NCBI RefSeq assembly: GCF_001544835.2
Contig: NZ_FCNX02000003.1
Coordinates: 1 to 64,000, forward strand
Length of the DNA stretch: 64,000 nucleotides
Source: Caballeronia fortuita
Lineage (GTDB): Bacteria > Pseudomonadota > Gammaproteobacteria > Burkholderiales > Burkholderiaceae
Reading direction: 5' to 3'
The notes under the pieces are model-generated. The model searched no databases. It was not told the origin of the DNA and saw only the letters and a program-made list of their open reading frames with translations. The position numbers and the translations under genes were made by a program. Numbering within the stretch: the first letter of the stretch is position 1; every line of letters begins with the position of its first letter. Shown here piece after piece: positions 35,807-43,969 of the stretch.

Positions 35807-36918
35807 GGACGTGCTCCTTCGCTCGCCATCGCGACGGCCTGGCCGGCGACGCGGACCGGCTGGCCGTCGCGCAGCAATTGTGCGCCGAGCGCGACGACCC
35901 GCTCACCTTGCTTTAGTCCAGCGGAGATGCGCGCGCTATCGTCGTCCAAATGTTCGACCGTCACCGGCCGCCAAGAAACCTTGGCCGGTTCTCCATTGAT
36001 TACCCACACGCCCGGCCCATTGCCCGCATCGAGCAGCGCGCCGATGGGCACCTGCCAACCGGCGTGCACCGCAGAACCTGTGTCGGCAATCTGGACTGTC
36101 ACCGTGGCACCCAGTGGGGCGCTGGCAAGTTCACCTTGCAGGACATACCGCGCTTCGAAGGTTCGGGTGCGGAGGTCCGCCGTATCCGAGAGCTGGCGCA
36201 GTGTCGCCGGCACGCTGACGCCGCCGTAGCCGAACAGCGTCGCTTGTGCAACCGAGCCGATTCGCGGGCGCAGCGTTTCGGGCAACTGGATAACGGCCTC
36301 GCGGCTGCCGGCATGGGCCAGACGCACCACGGTCTGGCCTGCGCTGACGACCTGGCCCGGTTCGGCGAGCGTCTCCATCACGACGCCATCGCCGTCGGCG
36401 ACCAACGCGGCATAGCCAGTGGCATTACGCGCGACGTTGGCGTCGGCCTCGGCCGCGTTGAGCTGCGCCCTCGCGGCATCCGCGGCCGCCTTGGCCTGGT
36501 CGTAGGCCGAAGCTGATATCGCACCCGTGCCTCGCAGATCGCGGTACCGCTGCTCATCCTGCGCGGTCTGCTCCGCTCGCGCCCGGGCGGCGGTCACCGC
36601 CTCGTGCCGCGCCTGCGCGGCAAGCTTGAGATCGATAGGGTCGAGGCGCATCAGCGGCTGCCCACGTTTGACGGTTTGCCCGGCATCCACCAGCCGCTCC
36701 AGCACCTTGCCGGAAACCCGGAAACCAAGGTCGCTCTCCACCCGGGCGGCGATGGTTCCGGTAAACGAACGGGATGCGGGGATCGCGCGTTGGACGATAG
36801 CGGTCCTCACCAGCGGCACCTCAGTGCGCGGATCAGGCGGTGCTTTTGCGCCGCAGGCGGTTAGTGCAAGCGGCAACGCACAGGCGAGTGCCGAGGCGGC
36901 GAGGCGACGCGAGAACAT
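35803..36918 (-). CDS. RND periplasmic adaptor (membrane fusion protein)
   Basis: A 371-residue lipoprotein adaptor. The signal ends in ALTAC, so Cys22 is lipidated. The lipoyl half-motif GFRVSGKVLERLVDAGQTVKRGQPLMRLDP is followed by an alpha-helical hairpin (residues 95-150, Ala/Arg/Gln-rich coiled coil) and the second lipoyl half ADGDGVVMETLAEPGQVVSAGQ. It links the inner-membrane pump to the outer-membrane channel. Its stop overlaps the pump start by four bases. Upstream, TGAC-N7-GTCA at 36964-36978 may be a second TetR site. Confidence 0.92.
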   Translation of the reverse strand: MFSRRLAASALACALPLALTACGAKAPPDPRTEVPLVRTAIVQRAIPASRSFTGTIAARVESDLGFRVSGKVLERLVDAGQTVKRGQPLMRLDPIDLKLAAQARHEAVTAARARAEQTAQDEQRYRDLRGTGAISASAYDQAKAAADAARAQLNAAEADANVARNATGYAALVADGDGVVMETLAEPGQVVSAGQTVVRLAHAGSREAVIQLPETLRPRIGSVAQATLFGYGGVSVPATLRQLSDTADLRTRTFEARYVLQGELASAPLGATVTVQIADTGSAVHAGWQVPIGALLDAGNGPGVWVINGEPAKVSWRPVTVEHLDDDSARISAGLKQGERVVALGAQLLRDGQPVRVAGQAVAMASEGARP

Positions 36919-36963
36919 GAAATTTCCATCGATGAGTGATGATGGATTTCATTATGGTTCTAG

Positions 36964-36978
36964 TGACCAGTACAGTCA
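36964..36978. promoter_or_regulatory. TGAC-N7-GTCA inverted repeat before the adaptor gene
   Basis: TGAC and GTCA are spaced by seven bases, 46 bp upstream of the adaptor ATG, and a third GTCAC follows at 36982-36986. The half site matches the TGTGACT/AGTCACA repeat in the divergent promoter at 37646. The spacing differs, so this may be a lower-affinity site for the same TetR protein. Confidence 0.35.
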
Positions 36979-37000
36979 AGCGTCACAACCTTAGTGTCGG

Positions 37001-37624
37001 TTAGGGCGACAGGCTGCGAAGTACCAAGCTGGCCAACTGTGCGGGCGCGACGTCCGTGGTGTCACGGCTGTACTGAAGCAGCAGTGGATTGAGGTATGGG
37101 CGCATCACGAGATAGATCGCCCTTGCGGTTTCGTCCAGCGGCGTCTTGCGTTCGAAGTCTCCGTTCTGCCGGCCTTCCTGCAGGACGTCCTGGAGCAGCT
37201 TCTGCACGCGTTCTTCGTAGACTTGCACCGCCTGCCAGTTTTCCGTGGCTGCCGACGCAGCGATGTCGTAAAGCTTGCGGTCAAGGAAAAACAGCCGGAG
37301 GCTAGCATCGGTAATGACTTTGAACATCCGCCGTAGCTTCTCGGGCGGCAAATCGGTGTCTGCGACGGCTTTCCTGACCTCGCTTTCGATCTCGTGCAGG
37401 CAGTTCGCGCAGATCATCTCGCCAATGGCCTGCTTGGACTCGAAGAACTTGTAGATGTAGGCCTTGGAAAACCCGATCGCCTTGGCGAGGTCCGAGACTG
37501 TCGTTTTATCGTAGCCATACCGGCTGAAGTGCTCGGTGGCCGCAGCGACGATTTGGTCCCGCACGTCGTGCTCGGCAGGACCGCGTGGGGAAGCGGAGGG
37601 GGTAGTGGTGTTTTTCATAGGCAT
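37001..37624 (-). CDS. TetR-family regulator of the efflux operon
   Basis: A 207-residue TetR repressor. The helix-turn-helix runs about residues 25-70: VRDQIVAAATEHFSRYGYDKTTVSDLAKAIGFSKAYIYKFFESKQAI. The ligand domain is C-terminal and contains ICANCLHEIE, as in AcrR-like proteins. It lies directly upstream of the adaptor-pump operon in the same direction and divergent from the outer-membrane channel. It probably represses both sides and is released by pump substrates. Confidence 0.92.
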   Translation of the reverse strand: MPMKNTTTPSASPRGPAEHDVRDQIVAAATEHFSRYGYDKTTVSDLAKAIGFSKAYIYKFFESKQAIGEMICANCLHEIESEVRKAVADTDLPPEKLRRMFKVITDASLRLFFLDRKLYDIAASAATENWQAVQVYEERVQKLLQDVLQEGRQNGDFERKTPLDETARAIYLVMRPYLNPLLLQYSRDTTDVAPAQLASLVLRSLSP

Positions 37625-37645
37625 AGCATACAGGAATGGACAACC

Positions 37646-37671
37646 TGTGACTGTTTGGTATTATAGTCACA
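37646..37671. promoter_or_regulatory. Inverted repeat in the TetR/channel divergent promoter
   Basis: TGTGACT-N12-AGTCACA is a perfect 7-bp dyad between the divergent TetR gene (start 37624) and channel gene (start 37696). Its position overlaps where both promoters must lie. A TetR dimer is the natural binder. Confidence 0.6.
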
Positions 37672-37695
37672 ACCGGAATCCCTGCGAAGACGCCC

Positions 37696-39156
37696 ATGCT
37701 ACCGAAACACCTCGTTGCCGCGGTCATTGTCGCGAGCCTCTCGACAGGCTGCGCGGTCGGTCCTGATTATGTGCGACCGAGCGTCGCTATGCCAGACAGC
37801 TTTTTGGGCCAGCCGGCAGTTGCTCACAGGCAGGCGACGGCGACTGCCGATCTTGTCACGTGGTGGACCGGGTTCGGCGATCCGCAACTGACGCGATATG
37901 TCACGCTTGCGCTGGACCAGAATCTCGACCTCGCGCAGGCGGCCGCGCGCGTTACGCAAGCGCGCGCTGGACTCGGCGCGGCGAACGCCGCACTGCTACC
38001 GTCCGGCAATGTCAGCGGCCAGGCGGCGCGCGTCTACCAGTCGGTCGAAACTCCCTTGGGGCGGCTCTTGAATTCAACGCCCGGCTTCGACCGTTACGGC
38101 AACGACTACGAGGCTAATTTCAACGCGAGCTGGGAACTGGATGTGTTCGGGGGCCTGCGTCACGGGCGGGAAGCGGCGCTTGCCGACTATCAGGCTTCGG
38201 AGGCCGGCGAGGTGGCAACGCGCCTCGCGGTGGCAGCGCAGACTGCAGACATCTACATCACAATTCGTGGATTGCAGGCTCGTCTGCAGGTTGCTCGCAA
38301 GCAGTCGCAGACGCAGCAAGATCTACTTTCCACCATCAAACTTCTGTATGGAAAGGGCCTCGCGGCCGACCTTCAGGTGAGCCAGGCTGAAGGCGCGCTG
38401 GCTCAGGTTCGGGCATCCATCCCGGTCCTCGAGGCGGGGATGGATGCAGCGATGAACGCGTTGGATGTGATGCTGGGTTCACAACCTGGCACGCATCGGG
38501 CGGAACTGCTCGAGGGCGGCGATATCCCCTCCGCCCCTCGAATCGCGGACACCGGAGCGCCGGGAGAGTTGCTCAGGCGTCGACCCGACCTGATCGTGGC
38601 CGAGCGGCGCCTCGCTGCATCGAACGCGCGTGTCGGCGTGGCCATCGCAGAGTATTACCCTAAGGTGTCGCTCAGCGGCCTGATCGGCAGCGCTACCTCG
38701 GTGGCCAGCGGCAACCTGTTCAGTAGCGGTGCCAGTCAAGGTGCCGGCGTGCTGGGGCTGCGCTGGCGCCTGTTCGATTTCGGCCGCATCAATGCGCAGA
38801 TCAATGAGGCCAAAGGGCACGAAGCGGAAATGCTCGCCGCGTACCGGCTTGCCGCATTGCATGCTACGGAGGACGTCGAGAATTCTTTCTCGGCACTGGT
38901 CAAGCGCGAGGATCAGGCTGCCATTCTCGCGCAAGGCGTGAACTCGCTCGGCCGGGCGCGAGCGTCCTCGTTCGCCGCTTATCAAAAGGGTGTCGTGAGC
39001 CTGATCGAAGTGCTGCAGGCAGACGACAGTCTTTTGCGCGCCTCCGATGAGCGGGTGCAGGCGCAAACGGAATCGGCGCGCGCAGCGGTAGCGGCGTTCA
39101 AGGCGCTCGGTGGAGGGTGGAAACCCGCTGAAGCCGAAGCGGTCGCCAGTGAGTAG
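37696..39156 (+). CDS. RND outer-membrane channel lipoprotein (NodT family)
   Basis: A 486-residue OMF protein. The lipoprotein signal ends STGC, with lipidated Cys19, followed by AVGPDYVRPSVAMPDSF. It has the NodT/OprM signature WWTGFGDPQL near 55, two OEP repeats (residues 60-260 and 270-470), and LLRRRPDLIVAERRLAASNARVGVAIAEYYPKVSLSG at about 288. It forms the trimeric outer-membrane and periplasmic tunnel for the TriC-like pump coded divergently. GAC/GCCC purine matches upstream of the ATG are weak. Confidence 0.94.
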   Translation: MLPKHLVAAVIVASLSTGCAVGPDYVRPSVAMPDSFLGQPAVAHRQATATADLVTWWTGFGDPQLTRYVTLALDQNLDLAQAAARVTQARAGLGAANAALLPSGNVSGQAARVYQSVETPLGRLLNSTPGFDRYGNDYEANFNASWELDVFGGLRHGREAALADYQASEAGEVATRLAVAAQTADIYITIRGLQARLQVARKQSQTQQDLLSTIKLLYGKGLAADLQVSQAEGALAQVRASIPVLEAGMDAAMNALDVMLGSQPGTHRAELLEGGDIPSAPRIADTGAPGELLRRRPDLIVAERRLAASNARVGVAIAEYYPKVSLSGLIGSATSVASGNLFSSGASQGAGVLGLRWRLFDFGRINAQINEAKGHEAEMLAAYRLAALHATEDVENSFSALVKREDQAAILAQGVNSLGRARASSFAAYQKGVVSLIEVLQADDSLLRASDERVQAQTESARAAVAAFKALGGGWKPAEAEAVASE

Positions 39157-39231
39157 CAAGGCTACATAACACGTACTTGCCAACAACGTCGGTCCTCCCA
39201 TCGCCCATTTTCGATATGAGCGCTTCGCGGT

Positions 39232-39852
39232 ATGCCACCTAAACGACTGACTCGAGCAGAGAGCCGAGAGAGGACGCGGCGGCGTTTGCTCGATGCAGCG
39301 GCGTCGAGCATTGCCGAGAAAGGGTTTGCCGCGACGAGCGTGGAAGACATCGCTGCACGCGCCGGATATACGCGTGGCGCCTTCTACTCGCACTACAGCA
39401 GTACGTGCGATGTTTTCGCCGAGCTGCTACTTCTCCGTCATCAGAATGAGCGAGACGATCTGCAGGCGCTACTGGACGCAGCCTCATTCGCTGAAGACCT
39501 TCAGTCGCAGCTAACTTTATTGAATGTGCGGCGCCATGGCGACAGCGATAGCTACCTTATCTGGGCTGAAGCACGCATGCATGCCCTGCGCGATGCAACA
39601 TTCCGACAACGCATCAACGTCCTATTCCTCGAGAGGCGCGACATCGTTGGGCGCCTCATAGGAAGATTCAGGGACCGTCTTAATAGGATGCCGCCTGGTT
39701 CTTCGGATGACCAAGCGGTCGCCGCAATCGCGCTCTTGAAGGGAATCGCCTACTTCAACATGACGATGCCCGAAAAACTGCCCAACGTTTTGGCCATAGC
39801 GATTATCGACACCGTCTTCGTGGCAGCTTTCTTGCCGCCGTCCTATGATTGA
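39232..39852 (+). CDS. TetR/AcrR-family regulator
   Basis: A 206-residue TetR protein. Its HTH is at residues 15-60: RRRLLDAAASSIAEKGFAATSVEDIAARAGYTRGAFYSHYSSTCDVF. The C-terminal domain is TetR_C-like with DAVAAIALLKGIAYFNM near 165. It follows the channel gene by 75 bp in the same direction and may co-regulate the efflux set or a distant target. It is distinct from the TetR at 37001-37624, so the locus has two regulators of the same class. Confidence 0.9.
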   Translation: MPPKRLTRAESRERTRRRLLDAAASSIAEKGFAATSVEDIAARAGYTRGAFYSHYSSTCDVFAELLLLRHQNERDDLQALLDAASFAEDLQSQLTLLNVRRHGDSDSYLIWAEARMHALRDATFRQRINVLFLERRDIVGRLIGRFRDRLNRMPPGSSDDQAVAAIALLKGIAYFNMTMPEKLPNVLAIAIIDTVFVAAFLPPSYD

Positions 39853-40035
39853 CGCGTCCAGATGGACGGACAACTCGACCGACGATACTTTTCGCTAGTC
39901 ACACTGGCGACTGTGAGGTGCAACGACTTCGAGGGGTTGAGTTGCGGACAGATAGCGAAGACGCTCGTGCAATCGTCGACGACATAACTGGCACGCGGAA
40001 CCGGAGCGTATTGGTTATGGGAAGACACGGCGTCG

Positions 40036-40424
40036 GTGCGTTGTTGCTCGTCCTTTAGCTCCGAAGACGATGGGCTAGTCAGTGCGGTTTTCGATACGGC
40101 GAAGAAAGCGGCGCGAAGTCAGCTGTCGGGAGCGCGACCAGCGCTTATCTTATTTGGTTTCGAGAGCGTCGAGGCTGACCAGCTATCGAGCCTAGCGCGG
40201 CAAGATGGAGATCGCACGCAAGCACCGAGTGCTGCGCCGTTGGCCGTCAGTCAGTCCCATCTGGCGATGGCCGGGAACACGTTGTGGGCGTCGGTCTTCT
40301 CAGCCGTAGCCGCTTGCGAGCTCGAGGCTCTGGCTGCCTCGACAGCGGCGAAGTGGCCTGCTACTTTGAGAACAAGAGCAGTCCCCTCTGGCTGCCGGTG
40401 TTCAAGGGTTTGTTTCGGGCGTAG
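40036..40424 (+). pseudogene. Frameshifted remnant of an uncharacterised gene
   Basis: From 40036 the frame reads CCSSFSSEDDGLVSAVFDTAKKAARSQLSGARPALILFGFESVEADQLSSLARQ, which looks like genuine protein. It loses sense near 40290. A second frame then gives DSGEVACYFENKSSPLWLPVFKGLFRA and a stop at 40424. The two parts appear to be one protein interrupted by a frameshift. I do not recognise the family, and the 5' end is not defined; a further frame from 39849 may contribute. It marks the left side of the accessory island. Confidence 0.45.
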
Positions 40425-40638
40425 GCACTCGGTCAGCCTGGCGGAGCGCACAAGATCTATACGCGGGAACGTTCGATGAACTCTCCCAAGATTAAAGTTC
40501 TTTCAGCGTTTGCCGTAAACGAGCGTGCCTACTACCCACAGGTTTTCGGGCCCTGCAAGAAGGCCGAACCAGATCTGGCGCGCGGATGGGCCATGCGCCT
40601 CACCAAGAACTTGCCACCAGGAACAGGGAGCTCAGCCG

Positions 40639-41400
40639 ATGACCAAAATCGAACGTCGCTCTATCAGTGACGCGGACATATCGGAAGTGCATGAGATTGT
40701 AGTCGAGCTCACCACTCGAAAGCGGCCAGCGGGAAATCGAACACCGATGGAGCTATGGTTCGATAAGGCTGCCACGGCACTACGAGACCACTCGATCGCG
40801 ATGTTAAGTGCGCTGTTTTGCTTGCTGTTTCTGAGCTGGGCGTTCGAGAAGGAATCGTTGCGAGACGCCTTTTTGGTAGAGAGCGCGTTCGTTGGACTGA
40901 TACTGCTTACTGCATCGTTCATTGGGATCGGCGGCGCTGTCCCGTTTATCAACCGCCTGCGCAAGGCCCCATATTCGCCTCTGCTTTGGTCGGTTGAAGC
41001 TTGTTCTCGCATCGATCTACCGCTCTTCCACCGGCTCCTCCGCTGCAATCGGAACGCCATAGCTTATATGCTGGTTCAATTCAGCCACGAGCGTAGCTCA
41101 TTCGAAAAGCGCGGTGCGATGCTCGCCGGGGCGCTCGACAGGATTGGGCTATTTCCGGCAATCGCGGCTTTCGTCGGACTCGCAACATCGCTGTGGTCGC
41201 ACTCGGAAACATTCGTTCGTGTGCTCGTTTTCCTAGTTCCGGCTTTCTATTTCATTAATTTTTTGAACTGGATGCTCTTGCAAGAAATGGATCGGACAAT
41301 AGCGATCCTAAAGTATAGCCTTGACATTCTCGAAGCGGATCACGAGGGGTTGTCGTTAGCAGAAACACGCATGCTAAAGGACATCGGAATCGCAGCGTGA
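40639..41400 (+). CDS. Four-TM membrane protein of unknown function
   Basis: A 253-residue protein. After a charged N-terminus of about 45 residues it has hydrophobic segments near 55-72 (AMLSALFCLLFLSWAF), 82-105 (VESAFVGLILLTASFIGIGG), 175-190 (LFPAIAAFVGLATSLW) and 198-220 (VRVLVFLVPAFYFINFLNWMLL). A long soluble stretch between TM2 and TM3 is cysteine/arginine-rich. GGAGCTCAGCCG precedes the ATG at 40639; the longer frame adds 38 poor residues. No domain is recognised. It leads the plus-strand accessory block and lies 75 bp from the next gene. Confidence 0.7.
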   Translation: MTKIERRSISDADISEVHEIVVELTTRKRPAGNRTPMELWFDKAATALRDHSIAMLSALFCLLFLSWAFEKESLRDAFLVESAFVGLILLTASFIGIGGAVPFINRLRKAPYSPLLWSVEACSRIDLPLFHRLLRCNRNAIAYMLVQFSHERSSFEKRGAMLAGALDRIGLFPAIAAFVGLATSLWSHSETFVRVLVFLVPAFYFINFLNWMLLQEMDRTIAILKYSLDILEADHEGLSLAETRMLKDIGIAA

Positions 41401-41475
41401 TACGGACCGTGCCGAAACCATCGTCGGAGAATCTTTCCCTTCGCGCAGTTAGTTCAATTCCAACTCGCAACTTAA

Positions 41476-42624
41476 ATGGATCAGAAAAGCTTTCTTGAAC
41501 ATTTTGGTGTCAGCCAAGATGAGATAGACTCTATGACGAAGCGCGCAAGGCTTGAGACATTCAATGAAAAAGCACTTTTCGCTCGCTTATCGACAGCTCA
41601 GCGGACCCCAGACGCGGGCGCCTATATTGCAGAGCAGCTGTGGGCCTGTCATCGCGTTCTTTCCGCCGCTGGCGTTCACAACCTGATGTATCTAACTAGA
41701 GGCCTCGTAGAAAGGGGAATTGCTCATCTCTGCTGGGAGGAGCTGCTGGATCGGAAGTTCGGCGATCCAATGAATGTGCAAAATCGTGCGGTGTGGCTTC
41801 TGTTCCACCTCTGTTTGCAAGCTCAACGAGACTTTGCGCTCGATGTCTGCACCGCTCGATCCCGTGAGGATCTGCTAACAGGGCGTTTCTTAGAGGGGAT
41901 TAAGGGCGCATGCGCTGGTTGGACAGAATCGTCATCTTCTTATCTCCGGAGGGTAGAAAACGTCCTGGAAGTTTGCAGCCTCGACTTGACGGTGGGCGGG
42001 GGCGAGCAAGAAACCGGCGGTGACTTCGCCTTGATCTTGGACATCAAAGGCAATCCTTCTTGTGCGCAAGACTTCGAGCATAGTATTGTGACGCTGACAG
42101 AAGGCGGCCCACGAGGTGACTTTTTTGTTCCTCTCATATTCCAGGCAAAACGTTATACCGGTTCCGCTGCAGACATCTCGAGAAGAAATAGTACCCAAGG
42201 TTATCAATTCAATCGGCTGCGGCAAAGAGACTGTGCTTCTGCCTATATCTTTTATGAAAACGGTGACAACGGTATTGACTGTCCGGCGCTTCCCATGGTT
42301 AAACTCGCCAATCACTGCTCACCTGTGGAAGTGAGCCGCACGACTGGCGTATTTGAAGATAGTGTCGACTTCGCGACGTATATCCTTTGCGCCGTGAACG
42401 GATGTGATGATATGCCTGCGGCCCAAACCCGCGAAGATGCGTTGAACATGATACTTGCCAACGCATCACCTGAAAGCCTGACCAAGTTGGTTGTGCTCGG
42501 AAACACGGCAGGGCTCAAAGAAACATACAGGGACGCGTTAGCGGCACTTCGTGCAGAGATCAAGAGTGGAGTCTCGATGGACGCGACGCAGCCCGAACGA
42601 CCGCGGAAACATGGACCATGTTGA
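41476..42624 (+). CDS. Putative PD-(D/E)xK-like protein with QAK core
   Basis: A 382-residue protein without a known annotation. Residues 175-225 show a restriction-endonuclease-like arrangement: an acidic GGDFALILDI strand with Asp183, then FFVPLIFQAKRY with Gln223 and Lys225. Gln in place of Glu in the E/QxK motif is known in several nuclease families. The N-terminal half is helical (residues 40-130). It may be a nucleic-acid-cutting effector, but a catalytic role is inference. The ATG has only a weak AACTTAA upstream. It lies inside the accessory island, near the GHKL/nuclease gene. Confidence 0.65.
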   Translation: MDQKSFLEHFGVSQDEIDSMTKRARLETFNEKALFARLSTAQRTPDAGAYIAEQLWACHRVLSAAGVHNLMYLTRGLVERGIAHLCWEELLDRKFGDPMNVQNRAVWLLFHLCLQAQRDFALDVCTARSREDLLTGRFLEGIKGACAGWTESSSSYLRRVENVLEVCSLDLTVGGGEQETGGDFALILDIKGNPSCAQDFEHSIVTLTEGGPRGDFFVPLIFQAKRYTGSAADISRRNSTQGYQFNRLRQRDCASAYIFYENGDNGIDCPALPMVKLANHCSPVEVSRTTGVFEDSVDFATYILCAVNGCDDMPAAQTREDALNMILANASPESLTKLVVLGNTAGLKETYRDALAALRAEIKSGVSMDATQPERPRKHGPC

Positions 42625-43158
42625 TCCTTGCTCGAGAGATTAAGCCAGCTTCACTACCGAGACTGCAGAATATTCCGGTTTCTGCCGCGGGCGGCGCGCC
42701 AAAGAACGAAGACGACGGCTTAAGTTGGAAGGCGCGCTCCGGTCGAACAAGGTCGAAGAGATTTCTGAAGGCTCAACGCCTAATTCCTGCGAATGACGAA
42801 TGCGACAGCCTAATGCGCTGTGAATTCGGTCGTCCCAATCGAGCTATAGTTGAACTAGCTCAAATAAGCGATGGCGGGCAGTCATTCGCTCTGCAGAGCC
42901 GTGCTGCAAAAACGTCTACGCGGATCCGAGGCGAATCATCGCTCATCAACACTGACCGAATGCCATATGCGCATGGCGATGGAGTGGAGCGGACCTTCTT
43001 TCCATGAGTCAATGGGGGTCGGAATAAAAATACCGAACTGTGTGTCGATTCGAAACAGAATCATCGAATGATTGGCGGGAAGGCTTCTGTGCGCGAAAAT
43101 CTCTTGGAGCCAGTGCGGCCCAGTGCGCACGCCCGGAACGAAGCACGGAAAAGAAGAA
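42625..43158. other. Intergenic region with a doubtful 390-base frame
   Basis: A frame at 42618-43007 overlaps the preceding stop and has no recognisable features, so it is not called. The last 80 bases should include the promoter of the next gene. No hairpin was seen. Confidence 0.4.
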
Positions 43159-43968
43159 ATGGCATCGTCGCCACTCTTAGGTCCTGAAAATAGCGAGGAC
43201 GGAAGACAGTCGCGGCTGTATCGCGCCCTACCGACGCTGCATCGGACCGAGCCTAACTTGTTTTGGGTGCACTCGATGGCGCCTCGCGTATTCCGAGACG
43301 CCGCAGAGACTGGCTATGTCATGCCGTCTCGCTGTTCATTTTTCAAGCGCGATCTCATCTACCTGTTCTACGGCCGGCCGGCCTATCGATTTGGCTACGA
43401 CGGTTCCATGCGCGCCGGCCAATGGGCACCCTGCGTCATCGTTTTTCGTCCTACGATTGAATCGTTCAGCGTCCAGTCGCACCCGTTCGACACCGGGGCT
43501 TTTCTCAGCGGGAGGTACGAACAATGGATACCCCGCGAGTACGACGTGGCGGATTTCGAGCTGCCGTCATCCTGCGGAGCGCCCGCCCAGTGCATTCAGG
43601 CGTTTTATGGTTCGAACCGGAACTACTGGGTCGGCGACGGCAGAAAGGCAGCCGCGTACCGCGGCGGCGAACTTGAGCGTGTTGTCCTCGCTGATATGAT
43701 TTCTGACCGCGCAGGGGCCCATGCCGACAACCGGCGCCTTGCAATCGAGATGGCGCTCGCAACAAAAGTTCCGATCGACCGGGAACATGTTCTGGCGCTT
43801 GTTGTCCCAGATACGCTGAAAGACGCGCCATATGTTTTGCCCTACTCGTTTGCGAAGAACATTCCCGTGTTTTCGTACAGGCTGTATGAAGGCGCAACGG
43901 TAATGGAGCATCAAGTGCATATCGAGGAAGCCGTACGACATGTGCACGAACTGAATGGGGCGATTTGA
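43159..43968 (+). CDS. Uncharacterised protein, first of a coupled pair
   Basis: A 269-residue soluble protein. Distinctive stretches are LFWVHSMAPRVFRDAAETG near 38, KRDLIYLFYGRPAYRFGYDG near 70, the VIVFRP strand near 98, PFDTGAFLSGRYEQW near 115 and NRRLAIEMALATKVPID near 195. I do not recognise the family. The stop and the next ATG are one base apart, so the two genes are almost certainly one translational unit. ATG at 43159 follows GAAAAGAAGAA; the longer frame adds 29 residues. The pairing of a soluble orphan with a TPR-like protein in a defence-type neighbourhood suggests an effector/sensor pair, without proof. Confidence 0.6.
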   Translation: MASSPLLGPENSEDGRQSRLYRALPTLHRTEPNLFWVHSMAPRVFRDAAETGYVMPSRCSFFKRDLIYLFYGRPAYRFGYDGSMRAGQWAPCVIVFRPTIESFSVQSHPFDTGAFLSGRYEQWIPREYDVADFELPSSCGAPAQCIQAFYGSNRNYWVGDGRKAAAYRGGELERVVLADMISDRAGAHADNRRLAIEMALATKVPIDREHVLALVVPDTLKDAPYVLPYSFAKNIPVFSYRLYEGATVMEHQVHIEEAVRHVHELNGAI

Positions 43969-43969
43969 A

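Noticed and set aside
38479..39393. 304-codon minus-strand frame opposite the NodT channel gene
   Set aside because: It is antisense to an unambiguous gene and shows no domain.
42618..43007. 130-codon plus-strand frame after the QAK protein
   Set aside because: It overlaps the preceding stop, has no ribosome site and no protein-like pattern; most likely chance.
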